Shown: positions 50,542-59,759 of the stretch, piece after piece
Numbering within the stretch: the stretch's first letter is position 1
How the letters are laid out: every line of letters starts with the position of its first letter
NCBI GenBank assembly: GCA_019422065.1
Contig: JAHZEA010000002.1
Coordinates: 1-64,000, forward strand
Reading direction: 5' to 3'
Source: Lachnospiraceae bacterium
GTDB taxonomy: Bacteria > Bacillota > Clostridia > Lachnospirales > Anaerotignaceae
DNA: 64,000 nucleotides
Notes under the pieces: model-generated
Database searches by the model: none
What the model saw: only the letters and a program-made list of their open reading frames with translations
Told to the model about the DNA's origin: nothing
Made by a program: the position numbers and the translations under genes

Positions 50542-51783
50542 TTATTCCTCCACATGGATTACATTAAAAATTTCTTTAACGGCTGAAGCGTTTTTAAGCT
50601 CATTAACTTTGTCACAAACGCTTTTTTCCGTTTCTTGGCCTGTAATAAAGGCAAACTCGTTATTAAGTCCCTCAATAACAGTAAATTTAACATCACCGAA
50701 CAAGTCGTTAACAGCCTTTTCCGCTCCTGATTTATTTTCAAAACCAATTCTTATAAAAGCTTTTACAGCGGATTTTTCCGGACTTAAAACATGAAGCTGC
50801 TCATTTACATTCCAATCAATAGGCGAATAAATGCCTTTTCTTTTAACAATATCAATTATATCACCCACAACGGCTGCTGCTGTAGGAAGTTTGCCGGCAC
50901 CACTGCCGTAATACATTGTTTCACCGGACATATTGCCTTTAACAAATATTGCGTTATATGCATTGTTTACAGAAGCAAGGGGATGATTACAGCTTATAAG
51001 GCATGGAGCAACTTTGGCTGCCACCCCTAAAGGCGTTTTTTCGCTTTCACCTATAAGTTTTATAACGCAGTTAAGCTTTTTAGCATACTGAATATCAGCG
51101 CTTGTAATTTTTGTTATGCCTTCTGTATGTATCTCTTTATAGTTAACAGTAGCGCCAAAAGCAACAGAAGAAAGTATGGCTATTTTACGGCAGGCGTCGT
51201 GCCCCTCTACATCGGCTGTAGGGTCGGCCTCTGCATAGCCCAGCTTTTGAGCTTCTTTAAGCACATCCTCAAAATCCCGGCCTTCTTCCGTCATTTTGGT
51301 AAGTATAAAATTAGTTGTGCCGTTTAATATGCCTTCTATCTTTTCAATATCATCAGATGTAAGAGATGTATTTAAAGGCCTAATAATAGGTATTGTACCA
51401 CCGCAGCTGGCTTCAAAGAAATAATTAACATTATACTTTTCGGCTAGCTTCAAAAGCTCTGGGCCTTTTTCGGCAACTAAAGCTTTATTGCTTGTTACAA
51501 CACTCTTACCTTTTTCAATTGCTAACTTGCTGTAAGTAAATGCCGGCTCAACACCTCCCATAACCTCAGCTATTATGTTTATGCTCTCATCGTTTAATAT
51601 ATCTTCAAAGTTATGAGTGAGAATACTCTCAACATTATCCCCCGGAAAATCACGTAAATCAAGTACTTTTTTTACTTTTATTTTTTCACCGGTTTTGCGC
51701 TCAATTATGTCTTTGTTAACATCCAGTACTTCGTATACTCCTGAGCCTACGGTGCCATAACCTAAAATACCAATTCCAACCAT
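50542..51783 (-). CDS. hom: Homoserine dehydrogenase
   Basis: A 413-residue enzyme. The N-terminal NAD(P)-binding loop is IGILGYGTVGSGVYEV, and the catalytic domain has EASCGGTIPIIRPL, ILNGTTNFILTKM and EADPTADVEGHDACRK. A C-terminal ACT domain (HVLSPEKSAVKAF ... FAFITGQETE) allows threonine inhibition. It reduces aspartate semialdehyde to homoserine. Second gene of the operon. Confidence 0.95.
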   Translation of the reverse strand: MVGIGILGYGTVGSGVYEVLDVNKDIIERKTGEKIKVKKVLDLRDFPGDNVESILTHNFEDILNDESINIIAEVMGGVEPAFTYSKLAIEKGKSVVTSNKALVAEKGPELLKLAEKYNVNYFFEASCGGTIPIIRPLNTSLTSDDIEKIEGILNGTTNFILTKMTEEGRDFEDVLKEAQKLGYAEADPTADVEGHDACRKIAILSSVAFGATVNYKEIHTEGITKITSADIQYAKKLNCVIKLIGESEKTPLGVAAKVAPCLISCNHPLASVNNAYNAIFVKGNMSGETMYYGSGAGKLPTAAAVVGDIIDIVKRKGIYSPIDWNVNEQLHVLSPEKSAVKAFIRIGFENKSGAEKAVNDLFGDVKFTVIEGLNNEFAFITGQETEKSVCDKVNELKNASAVKEIFNVIHVEE

Positions 51784-51789
51784 ATAAGT

Positions 51790-52233
51790 TTACTCCCTCG
51801 CAATTATATTTAAAGAAATAACCCCCGGCAAACTTTCAACATTGTCCATTAAATGCCCAATATCCTTGTCCATTGCATTAGTTTCAATGGAAATTGTAAC
51901 ATTGGCAATACCGTTAATAGGTATATTCTGATTAATTGTAAGTATATTTGCTCCTGCGGCGGCTACTGAGTTAAGCACAGCAGAAAGTACGCCCTTTGTA
52001 TCGTCAAGGTTAATGCCAAAAGTAACCGTTTTGCCTCTTGTATTTTCATATAAAGGAAAAACTGCATCACGATATTTATAAAATGCGCTTCTGCTTATGC
52101 CAACATTATTAACGGCATCTTGAACCGTTTTTTCTCTGCCACTGGCCAAAAGATTTTTTACATCCATTACTTTTAAAAATATTTCAGGTAAAACACTTTT
52201 ATCAACTATATAAAATTTCTTATCTTCTTTCAT
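51790..52233 (-). CDS. ACT-domain protein, PheB/UPF0735 family
   Basis: A 147-residue protein: FYIVDKSVLPEIFLKVMDVK, a small HTH-like helical part (VGISRSAFYKYRDAVFP), then an ACT domain (GVLSAVLNSVAAAGANILTI and NVTISIETNAMD). The family is thought to sense an amino acid. It leads the hom-thrB-lysC operon, so it may regulate it, by inference. The ATG at 52233 follows GGAGG; a longer ORF starts seven codons upstream. Confidence 0.88.
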   Translation of the reverse strand: MKEDKKFYIVDKSVLPEIFLKVMDVKNLLASGREKTVQDAVNNVGISRSAFYKYRDAVFPLYENTRGKTVTFGINLDDTKGVLSAVLNSVAAAGANILTINQNIPINGIANVTISIETNAMDKDIGHLMDNVESLPGVISLNIIARE

Positions 52234-52281
52234 TTCAGCCTCCGGTTCTTTCACATAAAAACATTTGTGCTTACGTGGTAG

Positions 52282-52310
52282 AATATATCATTATTTCGGC
52301 ATAAATTCAA
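52282..52310 (-). promoter_or_regulatory. Promoter of the ACT-hom-thrB-lysC operon
   Basis: On the minus strand TTGAAT (52310-52305), 17 bases, TATATT (52287-52282) with TGA before it. Confidence 0.62.
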
Positions 52311-52335
52311 GTGTTTTACATTAAAAAAATGAATA

Positions 52336-52692
52336 TTATAAAAGAATATCTGCATAAGCGTCTTCTTTAAACCCAACAAGGGCAAAATCATCGCCTATTA
52401 CCAAAGGACGCTTAACAAGCATTCCGTCTGTTGAAAGCAAATCAAGCATTTCATCCTCACTTAAGCTATCCATTTTGCTTCTTAAGTTAAGAGATTTATA
52501 AACATTGCCGCTTGTATTAAATAACTTTCTTGCAGGAAGTCCGCTTTTTAAAATTACTTCCTTAAGTTCTTCTTTTGTAGGTTTTTGTTCAACAATATGC
52601 CTGTCTGTAAAATTAATATTATTTTCCTCAAGCCATTTTTTTGCTTTTCTACAAGTTGAGCATTTAGGATATTCAATAAATAGTACTTTCAT
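52336..52692 (-). CDS. ArsC/Spx-family protein
   Basis: A 118-residue thioredoxin-fold protein, starting KVLFIEYPKCSTCRKAKKWL. The CSTC motif (Cys at 12 and 15) and LSEDEMLDLLSTDGMLVKRP with its Arg-Pro are shared with arsenate reductase and Spx. Enzymatic arsenate reduction and RNA-polymerase binding are both possible; the C-terminus lacks a clear Spx signature. Single gene. Confidence 0.82.
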   Translation of the reverse strand: MKVLFIEYPKCSTCRKAKKWLEENNINFTDRHIVEQKPTKEELKEVILKSGLPARKLFNTSGNVYKSLNLRSKMDSLSEDEMLDLLSTDGMLVKRPLVIGDDFALVGFKEDAYADILL

Positions 52693-53133
52693 ATGTCACC
52701 TCAAAACATCATTGCTTTAAACCAATATTGATTATAAATTAAAGAAGTCTATCTTTTTTATTATAATAAAACAAATTAATAATATCAAATCAAATACACG
52801 TTTTTTATAAATTTATATGTAATTTTGTAAAAAATCCTTATATTAAGTATTTTAAACAAGCTTAATTGCTATTTTTGTTTCTGATATTAAAAATATTTTA
52901 TCAGCAAATAATAATTAAATTTCACAGATTATACATAAATGTTTATAATTATAAAGAATTATGTATATTAATCATTTTGGATTAACATTACTTAATACAT
53001 ATTTTTGGTTCTTATTCATTTTTAGATATATAATTTCAAACCTATTATTATAAATTTTATATTTTTTTCATGTATTTTCTAAAACCTTTGTTTAACTAAG
53101 TCATATATATTTTATTATTAATTTAAGCACATA
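52693..53133. other. AT-rich gene-free gap
   Basis: About 440 bases, very AT-rich. It holds the upstream region of the ArsC/Spx-like gene and no open frame I can support. No tRNA, repeat array or strong hairpin is evident. Confidence 0.5.
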
Positions 53134-53163
53134 AAAAAGCCTGTGGAAAAATCCACAGGCTTT
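53134..53163 (-). terminator. Terminator of the TRAP operon
   Basis: AAAGCCTGTGGA (53136-53147) pairs perfectly with TCCACAGGCTTT (53152-53163), followed on the minus strand by TTTT. Confidence 0.88.
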
Positions 53164-53183
53164 AAACGGTTCGTTAAAGTTAT

Positions 53184-54473
53184 TTAAGCCGTAAGACCCA
53201 TTAATTTTGGTATAGTCATTGAGATAGCTGGTACATATGTAATAATGAACAGCGCAATGATATTTGCAACCAAGAGCCAAATAATAGCTTTTGTAATCTG
53301 CTCGATAGAAATCTTGGCAATACCACAACCAACGAAAAGGTTAACACCAAGAGGAGGTGTTGACATACCGATGGCAAGGTTAACTACCATGATAATACCG
53401 AAGTGAACAGGGTCTACACCAAGCTGTGTAACGATTGGAAGGAAGATTGGTGTAAGGATGATAATAGCCGCTGTTGTTTCCATAAGACATCCAACAATAA
53501 GAAGAAGGATGTTGATAAGAAGAAGGATAACAATTTTGCTTGTGCTGACACTAAGCATAGCAGAAGCGATAACATCAGGAATACGTGCAGATGTAAGAAT
53601 CCAACCGAAACCTGAAGCAGATGCTATAATCATCATAACCATAGCTGTTGATTTACCTGCTGCCATGAAAAGCTCAGGAATTTTTGTAATCTTAAGCTCT
53701 CTATGTATAACAAGACCAACAAGGAAACCGTAAATAACGGCAACTGCGGCAGCTTCTGTCGGTGTGAAAATACCGCCGTAAATACCACCAAGGATAATAA
53801 CAGGCATTAAGAGTGCCCAGAAAGCTTTAATAAACTCTCTTGCTACGTTAGTAATAGAGAATTTCTGTTTTACTTTTTCGCCGTATCCATTTTTCTTAGC
53901 TGTAATAAATGTAACAATCATAAGAGAAAGACCAACTAAGATACCAGGACCGAAACCAGCAGCGAACAATGTAGCAATTGAAACAGAACCAACAACACCA
54001 AAGTTAACCATTGGGATTGAAGGAGGTATGATAACACCAATAGCTCCGGCAACAGCCATAAGAGCTGCGGAGAATGCTTTGTCATATCCTGCTTTTTCCA
54101 TTTCAGGAATCATAATACCACCGATAGCAGCAACTGTAGCAGGGCCTGAACCTGAAATAGCAGCGAAGAACATACATGTAAGAATAGCTGCCATACCAAG
54201 ACCGCCAGGGAGCCAGCCAAGTACTGAGTTACAGAAGTTAATAAGACGTCTTGAAATACCACCTGTTTCCATAAGGTTACCAGCAACCATGAAAAGTGGA
54301 ACAGCAAGTGATGGGAAAGAGTCAGTAGCAGTAAACATTCTCTGAACAACAACTATAAGAGGTGTGTTGCTTGCAAATCCAAGAGCAACAAATGAAGAAG
54401 TTGTAAGAACTGCCCAAATAGGGAAGCCGAGAATCGCAGTTATCGCGAAAGTCACAAACAAATATGTAGCCAT
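53184..54473 (-). CDS. dctM: TRAP transporter large permease (DctM)
   Basis: A 429-residue permease with about 12 TM segments and DctM motifs: FALAVPLFMVAGNLM-like LAVPLFMVAGNLMETGG, ISGSGPATVAAIGGIMIPEM, GVIIPPSIPMVNFGV and TPPLGVNLFVGCGI. It carries the transport path of a sodium-driven uptake system. Its ATG overlaps the dctQ stop by one base. A strong terminator follows. Confidence 0.94.
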   Translation of the reverse strand: MATYLFVTFAITAILGFPIWAVLTTSSFVALGFASNTPLIVVVQRMFTATDSFPSLAVPLFMVAGNLMETGGISRRLINFCNSVLGWLPGGLGMAAILTCMFFAAISGSGPATVAAIGGIMIPEMEKAGYDKAFSAALMAVAGAIGVIIPPSIPMVNFGVVGSVSIATLFAAGFGPGILVGLSLMIVTFITAKKNGYGEKVKQKFSITNVAREFIKAFWALLMPVIILGGIYGGIFTPTEAAAVAVIYGFLVGLVIHRELKITKIPELFMAAGKSTAMVMMIIASASGFGWILTSARIPDVIASAMLSVSTSKIVILLLINILLLIVGCLMETTAAIIILTPIFLPIVTQLGVDPVHFGIIMVVNLAIGMSTPPLGVNLFVGCGIAKISIEQITKAIIWLLVANIIALFIITYVPAISMTIPKLMGLTA

Positions 54474-54973
54474 TATTCAGCAGCCTCCTTTTTTTCATCT
54501 TTATTAAAATTCTTTATAGCTTCAATAATATCCTGAACATATCTGATTATAAAGAAAATCATACCTACAGGAATAGCTGCGTACATATAACCCATTGGTA
54601 TACGCATAGCAGGTGAAAGCTGATTTTTAGAAAGCTGAGTCTGAACAATTTCAAAACCGAATTTGCAGATAACTGCACAAAGAATTAAGCAAGCAATCAT
54701 AACAATTATGTTAAGAGCTTTCTGCGCTTTTTTAGGAAGAAGAAGCGTAAAAGCCTCAACACCGATATGAGCGCCAAGTCTTACACCATAAGCTCCGCCA
54801 ATGAAAGATGTCCAAACAAGGAGATATCTTGATAACTCCTCAGACCATGGCAAAGAGCTTTTTAATACGTAACGGCATACAACCTGCCAGAAAATAACAA
54901 CTGACATAACGAGAAGCGTTACTACACATACATAACCTTCGAAATTGTTTAAAAATTTCTTTAAACCGTCCAA
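54473..54973 (-). CDS. dctQ: TRAP transporter small permease (DctQ)
   Basis: A 166-residue protein with four TM segments. The DctQ signature is SLPWSEELSRYLLVWTSFIG and GAHIGVEAF. It pairs with DctM. An AGGAGGGG site precedes the ATG. A 345-base gap with a terminator-like hairpin separates it from dctP. Confidence 0.92.
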   Translation of the reverse strand: MDGLKKFLNNFEGYVCVVTLLVMSVVIFWQVVCRYVLKSSLPWSEELSRYLLVWTSFIGGAYGVRLGAHIGVEAFTLLLPKKAQKALNIIVMIACLILCAVICKFGFEIVQTQLSKNQLSPAMRIPMGYMYAAIPVGMIFFIIRYVQDIIEAIKNFNKDEKKEAAE

Positions 54974-55067
54974 AATGCCCCTCCTAACCTTTTTAACACG
55001 TAACCAGCGTGATAAAAAGAATTCAATAAAAAATAACCTGAATAAAAATTTGCTGAAAATGATTGCG

Positions 55068-55084
55068 TGTCATATAAAATGACA
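55068..55084. repeat. Short inverted repeat upstream of dctQ
   Basis: TGTCAT (55068-55073) and ATGACA (55079-55084). It lies in the dctP-dctQ gap and could be an operator or part of a leader; support is weak. The remainder of the gap has a GAAAGAAG/CTTCTTTC hairpin near 55126-55149. Confidence 0.35.
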
Positions 55085-55216
55085 AACCTGCTCATGCAAG
55101 AGCTCGAAAATCCATACAAGCACAAGAAAGAAGCACACTTCTTCTTTCCAAAGCCAATTAAATTAACTTAGGAAATTCACACAGATTAAATTAAGATTAA
55201 AAACTGCTTATCTTTT

Positions 55217-55253
55217 AAAAAGCTGCCTGATTGTTAAACCTCTCAGGCAGCTT
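55217..55253 (-). terminator. Intercistronic terminator between dctP and dctQ
   Basis: On the minus strand AAGCTGCCTGA (55253-55243) pairs with TCAGGCAGCTT (55230-55220), then TTTT. It follows the dctP stop by about 65 bases, so the binding protein can be made in excess over the permeases. Confidence 0.8.
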
Positions 55254-55318
55254 ACACTACAATATGTCAGGCTTTAAGCTGTACAATATGTAATATAGAA
55301 ATCATTATTCTGATTTAA

Positions 55319-56419
55319 TTACTCAACTGTTGCCATAACGTCAAGAACTCTCTGATAGATGTCAGGTGAAACCATACCAGCGCCTTCTTTGATGTATTCA
55401 TCATAAAGAGGAGCTGTAGCTTCCTGGAATGGAGCTTTCTCTGGCTCGTTTTCTTCCATACCATCGTTTATAAGTTCTTCAAGACCTGATACATTCTGTT
55501 CATCAATCTGCTCTCTCTGGTAAGGAGCTGCCTCTGTAGCTGCTTCCTGAACTGCTGTCTGATACTCAGCTGGTAAAGCATCATAGTAATCTTTAGCAAT
55601 AAATACAGGTGTTGGGCTGAAGAGGTGACCTGTCATAGAGATGTATTTCTGAACTTCCTGGAATTTGTTTGTAGCAATGATAGGAACTGGGTTTTCCTGA
55701 GCGTCGATTGTACCCTGCTGAAGAGCTGTGAATACGTCGCCCATTGCCATAGGTGTAGGGTCAGCACCCATGATTTGGAATGCAGCCATGTGCATCTGGT
55801 TTTCCATTGTTCTAATCTTAATGCCCTTTAAGTCTTCAGGAACTGTAATAGGTCTTACGTTGTTTGTAACGTTTCTGAAGCCGTTTTCAAACCAAGCAAG
55901 TCCTTTGAATCCCTGATCCTCACAAGATGTAAGAATTTCCATACCAACTTCGCTGTCAAGAACTGTTCTTGCCTGCTCAGTTGATGAGAATAAGAATGGA
56001 AGGTCAAAAACAAGGAAAGCGTCTGTAAAGCCAGCAAGAGGTGCTGTAGAAACGCATGTCATCTGGAGTGAACCTAACTGAAGTCCTTCAAGAAGGTCAC
56101 GCTCACTACCAAGCTGTGAGTTGTTGAATACGTCAAGAGTAACAGCGCCGTTTGTTTTTTCGCTTACAAGTTCACCAATCTTATTCATACCTAAAGCGTA
56201 TGGATGTGAATCAGGTACAGATGTACCGGAAATCATAGCGTATTCTGCATCGCCAGTAGCTGCTGTTGAACCTGAAGCTGCTGCTGATGTTGAAGCTGAG
56301 CCTGAAGCTGCTGCTGAACCTGAGCCTGATGCTGAACCACTGTCGCTAGAACTACATCCAGCAAATACACCTGCACAAAGAAGTGTAGCCATTGCAATTG
56401 CTAAAACTCTCTTTTTCAT
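55319..56419 (-). CDS. dctP: TRAP transporter substrate-binding lipoprotein (DctP)
   Basis: A 366-residue binding protein. The signal peptide ends in a lipobox (VFAGC, Cys22), followed by a Ser/Ala/Gly-rich linker to about residue 55. DctP motifs follow: VPDSHPYALGMNKIGELVSE, LPFLFSSTEQA and the substrate-binding arginine region GIKIRTMENQMHM. Such proteins bind an organic acid carboxylate through that arginine. The substrate is unknown. It is first in the operon and has a long 5' leader. Confidence 0.93.
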   Translation of the reverse strand: MKKRVLAIAMATLLCAGVFAGCSSSDSGSASGSGSAAASGSASTSAAASGSTAATGDAEYAMISGTSVPDSHPYALGMNKIGELVSEKTNGAVTLDVFNNSQLGSERDLLEGLQLGSLQMTCVSTAPLAGFTDAFLVFDLPFLFSSTEQARTVLDSEVGMEILTSCEDQGFKGLAWFENGFRNVTNNVRPITVPEDLKGIKIRTMENQMHMAAFQIMGADPTPMAMGDVFTALQQGTIDAQENPVPIIATNKFQEVQKYISMTGHLFSPTPVFIAKDYYDALPAEYQTAVQEAATEAAPYQREQIDEQNVSGLEELINDGMEENEPEKAPFQEATAPLYDEYIKEGAGMVSPDIYQRVLDVMATVE

Positions 56420-56503
56420 TTAAAAACCTCCTAAAATTTTTTACCCTTATTTTTTTGGAAGCGTTAAGCAGACCGGCAGTGTGAAACCATATCGCTTTAT
56501 GGC

Positions 56504-56589
56504 AAAAAAAAGACTGTTTAAAACTAACTTGCTATGCAAACCCTCATTGCACATAAAACGTAAAACGTTTTTCATTAATCAAACAGCTT
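56504..56589 (-). promoter_or_regulatory. Possible attenuator in the dctP leader
   Basis: On the minus strand AAGCTGTTT (56589-56581) pairs with AAACAG-T-CTT (about 56519-56510), and eight T (56511-56504) follow. The region inside has smaller hairpins, including TGCAA/TTGCA. A separate CCATA/TATGG hairpin follows. It lies between the promoter at 56678 and dctP. Confidence 0.45.
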
Positions 56590-56677
56590 AATTTGTGTGA
56601 GCTGCTTCCGTGGCATAATATTAACAACTTATCTTGGTTTAAGTTTAACATCACGCCTGTCTCACAAATTTATTCAT

Positions 56678-56706
56678 ATTTTACACTAAATAGCTTTATT
56701 TTGCAA
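56678..56706 (-). promoter_or_regulatory. Probable promoter of dctP
   Basis: On the minus strand TTGCAA (56706-56701), 17 bases, TAAAAT (56683-56678). This would give a leader of about 250 bases. The rest of the gap to 56978 is AT-rich. Confidence 0.55.
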
Positions 56707-56977
56707 GTTAAAACTATACAAATTTTTCCCGTAAATTTTTATATCATATATATTGTGAATTCAAAAAGCTATAAAATAACTAATTTTTGTCGAAAAAGTT
56801 GTAAAAAAATCATTTTTATATTTTATGCAATTATAACATAAAATTAACTGCTCTATAGTCCATTATTATAATTAACCATACCGTCAATTATGAGTCTTTC
56901 TTACAATATGCCTTTTCAGCTTGTAAAATCGGTATTATCTGATAAAATATAGGTATTGCAAAGATAAGGAGAAAAAT

Positions 56978-58525
56978 ATGAGTATAAACCCAACCGTTTT
57001 TAATGAGAAACTAATTTTAGAAGTTTTTAATGTTTTTATTGAAGAATTTAATAAAATTAAAGATATGTCCGAAAAAGATGAAACAGAAATGCTCAATAAA
57101 ATCTGTCCGTCTTTATTTAGAAAATGGTTTTATTCGGCGCTTATAGACGATACACCTCTTACACCGGCTAACATTATTAAATCACTTTCGGATAAATATA
57201 CGGCCTTTACAATACAAAGTGACAATAGCTCCCATTCCCAAAGCTGGGCTTTGCGTAGTGTCAAAGATACTTTGTATAACAGTTTTTTTATTAATGATAT
57301 AAAAACTCTGTGTGACCATTGTTCTCCGGCTGGTGAAATACGCTTTGAAAATCCCAACGATATGTATGATTTGTCAAACAAATTAGACGGAATTTTTATT
57401 AAAGACGGATATTACGCCTCATATTTAGCAATAATGGCACAGAAACTTGGCTTAATACAAAAAATGCCTTCTATTAATACTGTTAAATACCAAAAGAATG
57501 ATTCAGCATACAATGATTTTTTTGCTTTAAGCCCCATTGAGGCGCATAAAACACTGCTTAAAACAGCTGTGGAAGTATTTATTGAAAAAACTGCTTTTCA
57601 GACACAGGCTCCAATTAACGTTTTTCATGTTGATGACATAATCGAAATTATTTCGTCATCCTGCGTTACAGACTCAATATTTGCGTATATTTATTCACTT
57701 ATGGGCTTTGATTTTGATAAAATAGCTGAAATAGGCACTCAAAGCACATTAAGTGAAGATGATGAGGCTCTTGTCTCCTCAGTACTGTATATGGGCATAT
57801 TAATAGATAAATGGCTTATAACACCTTTGGGGTGCTATATGGGTATTATAAGTCCGTACTATGCATCCCCTTACAGTTTTTTTGAGGACTATGATTATTT
57901 ACGTCCGGTACTTACTGCTGACTGTGACCTTTCGGTAGAGCTTTTTGCACCGCCTAATTATTTTGTTCTTACCGATAAAGGGGTTGATTTATTAGGTAAA
58001 AGACAGGATAATTACCTTAGCTATACTTTAAACGGCCCTTTAACCGAAGATGATATTAAAGAAGTAATAAATGCTTACCGCATATTTTTAAATATGCTTC
58101 AATCCTCGGCAATTAAAAAATCAAAAGCCAAGAACATATACAGCCTTAAAGTTTCGTTTAAAAACAACGCCGATATGTGGAAAATACTTGAGCTTGACTG
58201 CAACAGCACACTTGAAAGCCTGAAAAACGAAATTGTAATGTATTTCGGCTTTTCCGACTCTAAAAAATACAGTTTTGAATATAAAAACAATGTATATGCT
58301 CCAAGCTCAGCTTTTAAAACCATAAACTCGGCAGAAAACGTTACCCTTTATTCATTAGGCATTGAAAATGGTGGCCAAATGGTATATTCTGACGGATTTG
58401 ACAAAAGTCTGGATTTAGTAATTAATTCTTCAGGCATACTGCCTGCCGACGCAAAAACTGTATATCCACGACTTTACAGACAAAGCCATGACATAACCCA
58501 GCGCGAAAGAAGCGATGAGTTTTAA
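56978..58525 (+). CDS. Protein with C-terminal PRiA4b-ORF3-like domain
   Basis: A 515-residue soluble protein. Residues ~385-490 resemble the pRiA4b ORF-3 fold: YSLKVSFKNNADMWKILELDC, STLESLKNEIVMYFGF, YSFEYKNNVYAPSS and a final strand in LDLVI. The N-terminal ~380 residues are helical and rich in aromatic residues; I do not recognise them. GGAG precedes the ATG. It starts 30 bases before a CobD-like gene on the same strand. Low similarity, so the call is tentative. Confidence 0.5.
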   Translation: MSINPTVFNEKLILEVFNVFIEEFNKIKDMSEKDETEMLNKICPSLFRKWFYSALIDDTPLTPANIIKSLSDKYTAFTIQSDNSSHSQSWALRSVKDTLYNSFFINDIKTLCDHCSPAGEIRFENPNDMYDLSNKLDGIFIKDGYYASYLAIMAQKLGLIQKMPSINTVKYQKNDSAYNDFFALSPIEAHKTLLKTAVEVFIEKTAFQTQAPINVFHVDDIIEIISSSCVTDSIFAYIYSLMGFDFDKIAEIGTQSTLSEDDEALVSSVLYMGILIDKWLITPLGCYMGIISPYYASPYSFFEDYDYLRPVLTADCDLSVELFAPPNYFVLTDKGVDLLGKRQDNYLSYTLNGPLTEDDIKEVINAYRIFLNMLQSSAIKKSKAKNIYSLKVSFKNNADMWKILELDCNSTLESLKNEIVMYFGFSDSKKYSFEYKNNVYAPSSAFKTINSAENVTLYSLGIENGGQMVYSDGFDKSLDLVINSSGILPADAKTVYPRLYRQSHDITQRERSDEF

Positions 58526-58555
58526 TATTATATACAAAAGAGGAGGTATTCTAAA

Positions 58556-59650
58556 ATGGAAAAACTTGTGCATATGCACGGCGGCGACCTTGACGCCATT
58601 GAAAAGAAATATGGTATACCAAAAAAAGAAATTATTGATTTCAGCGGCAATATAAACCCTTTGGGCTTTCCTGAAAGCGTAAAAAAAGCTTTGGCTGAAA
58701 ACCTTGATATAATATCCGTATATCCTGATAAAAACTATACGGCTTTAAGAAAAAGCATAGCCGCCTATACAGGCGCTGATTACGAGAATATAAAAGTTGG
58801 CAACGGTTCCACAGAGCTTATTTCAGTATTTATTAAATCCGTTAATGCCAAAAAATCAATAATTCTCGGCCCTGCTTATTCTGAGTATGAAAATGAGCTT
58901 AAAGTTTCCGGCAGTAAGTTTGAGTACTTTCCTTTAAAAGAAGAAAATAACTTTGAGGCTGATGTTGACAGCCTTATTAAGGCCCTTACACCGGATATTG
59001 ACCTTTTTATAATGTGCAATCCTAACAATCCTACAGGAACGGCCATTACTGTTAATCAGTTGGATGATATACTTTCTCACTGTAAAAAGAACAATACTGC
59101 CGTAATGGTAGATGAAACATACATAGAGTTCAGTGACAATTTAAAAGAAATTTGTGCTATACCTCTTACATCAAAATATGATAATTTGTTTGTTATACGT
59201 GGTACAGCCAAATTCTTCGCAGCTCCAGGTTTGCGCCTTGGCTACGGTATATCCAGCAGTAAAGCTTTCCATGAAATGCTCGCTAAAAACCAGAACCCAT
59301 GGTCAGTAAATATTTTAGCCGCTTTTGCCGGCGAGAGAATGTTCTCTGACAAGGAATTTAACGAAAAAACATGGAAATTAATAACAAGCGAAAGAAGAAA
59401 AGCTCTTGATGAGTTTAAAACATGGAAAAATATAAAGGCTTATGAGTCCAGTGCTAACTTTATACTTTTAAAACTGCTTACAGACAAAACAAACGCAGCT
59501 GAGATATTCGAAAAAATGATAATGAAAAAAATGCTTATCCGCGACGCTGCAAGCTTTACATTCCTTGATGAATCATATTTAAGGTTCTGCATACTCTCGC
59601 CTGAGCATAACAAAATGCTTATTGATGAGCTTAAAAAGATTGTTGAATAA
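58556..59650 (+). CDS. CobD-like threonine-phosphate decarboxylase / HisC-type aminotransferase
   Basis: A 364-residue PLP enzyme. Start MHGGDLDAIEKKYG and IIDFSGNINPLGFP match the CobD/HisC group (usually HGGN and NINPLG). CNPNNPTG, VDETYIEF and the PLP lysine in RGTAKFFAAPGLRLGYG complete the site. CobD makes aminopropanol phosphate for cobamide; no other cobamide gene is in the window, so it may be an amino-acid aminotransferase. AGGAGG precedes the ATG. Confidence 0.78.
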   Translation: MEKLVHMHGGDLDAIEKKYGIPKKEIIDFSGNINPLGFPESVKKALAENLDIISVYPDKNYTALRKSIAAYTGADYENIKVGNGSTELISVFIKSVNAKKSIILGPAYSEYENELKVSGSKFEYFPLKEENNFEADVDSLIKALTPDIDLFIMCNPNNPTGTAITVNQLDDILSHCKKNNTAVMVDETYIEFSDNLKEICAIPLTSKYDNLFVIRGTAKFFAAPGLRLGYGISSSKAFHEMLAKNQNPWSVNILAAFAGERMFSDKEFNEKTWKLITSERRKALDEFKTWKNIKAYESSANFILLKLLTDKTNAAEIFEKMIMKKMLIRDAASFTFLDESYLRFCILSPEHNKMLIDELKKIVE

Positions 59651-59660
59651 AACAAATTAT

Positions 59661-59686
59661 GCCGCAGTTTTTTCTGCGGCAGTTTT
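59661..59686 (+). terminator. Terminator of the CobD-like gene
   Basis: GCCGCAG (59661-59667) pairs with CTGCGGC (59674-59680), followed by AGTTTTT. Confidence 0.8.
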
Positions 59687-59759
59687 TATGTATTCAATTA
59701 TCATCTGTGTAAAAAAACAAATCCAATAAATATCTGTTTAAAAATGCGTGGTGATTTAT

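Noticed and set aside
52234..52335. T-box or amino-acid riboswitch before the threonine operon
   Set aside because: The leader from the promoter to the ACT-protein start is too short, and no specifier or antiterminator element is visible.
53101..53328. 75-residue minus-strand open frame
   Set aside because: It overlaps the dctM 3' end in another frame and includes the terminator stem.
56557..56575. cre-like catabolite site near AAAACGTTTT upstream of dctP
   Set aside because: The palindromic core is present, but one extra base breaks the TGNAANCG spacing of the cre consensus.
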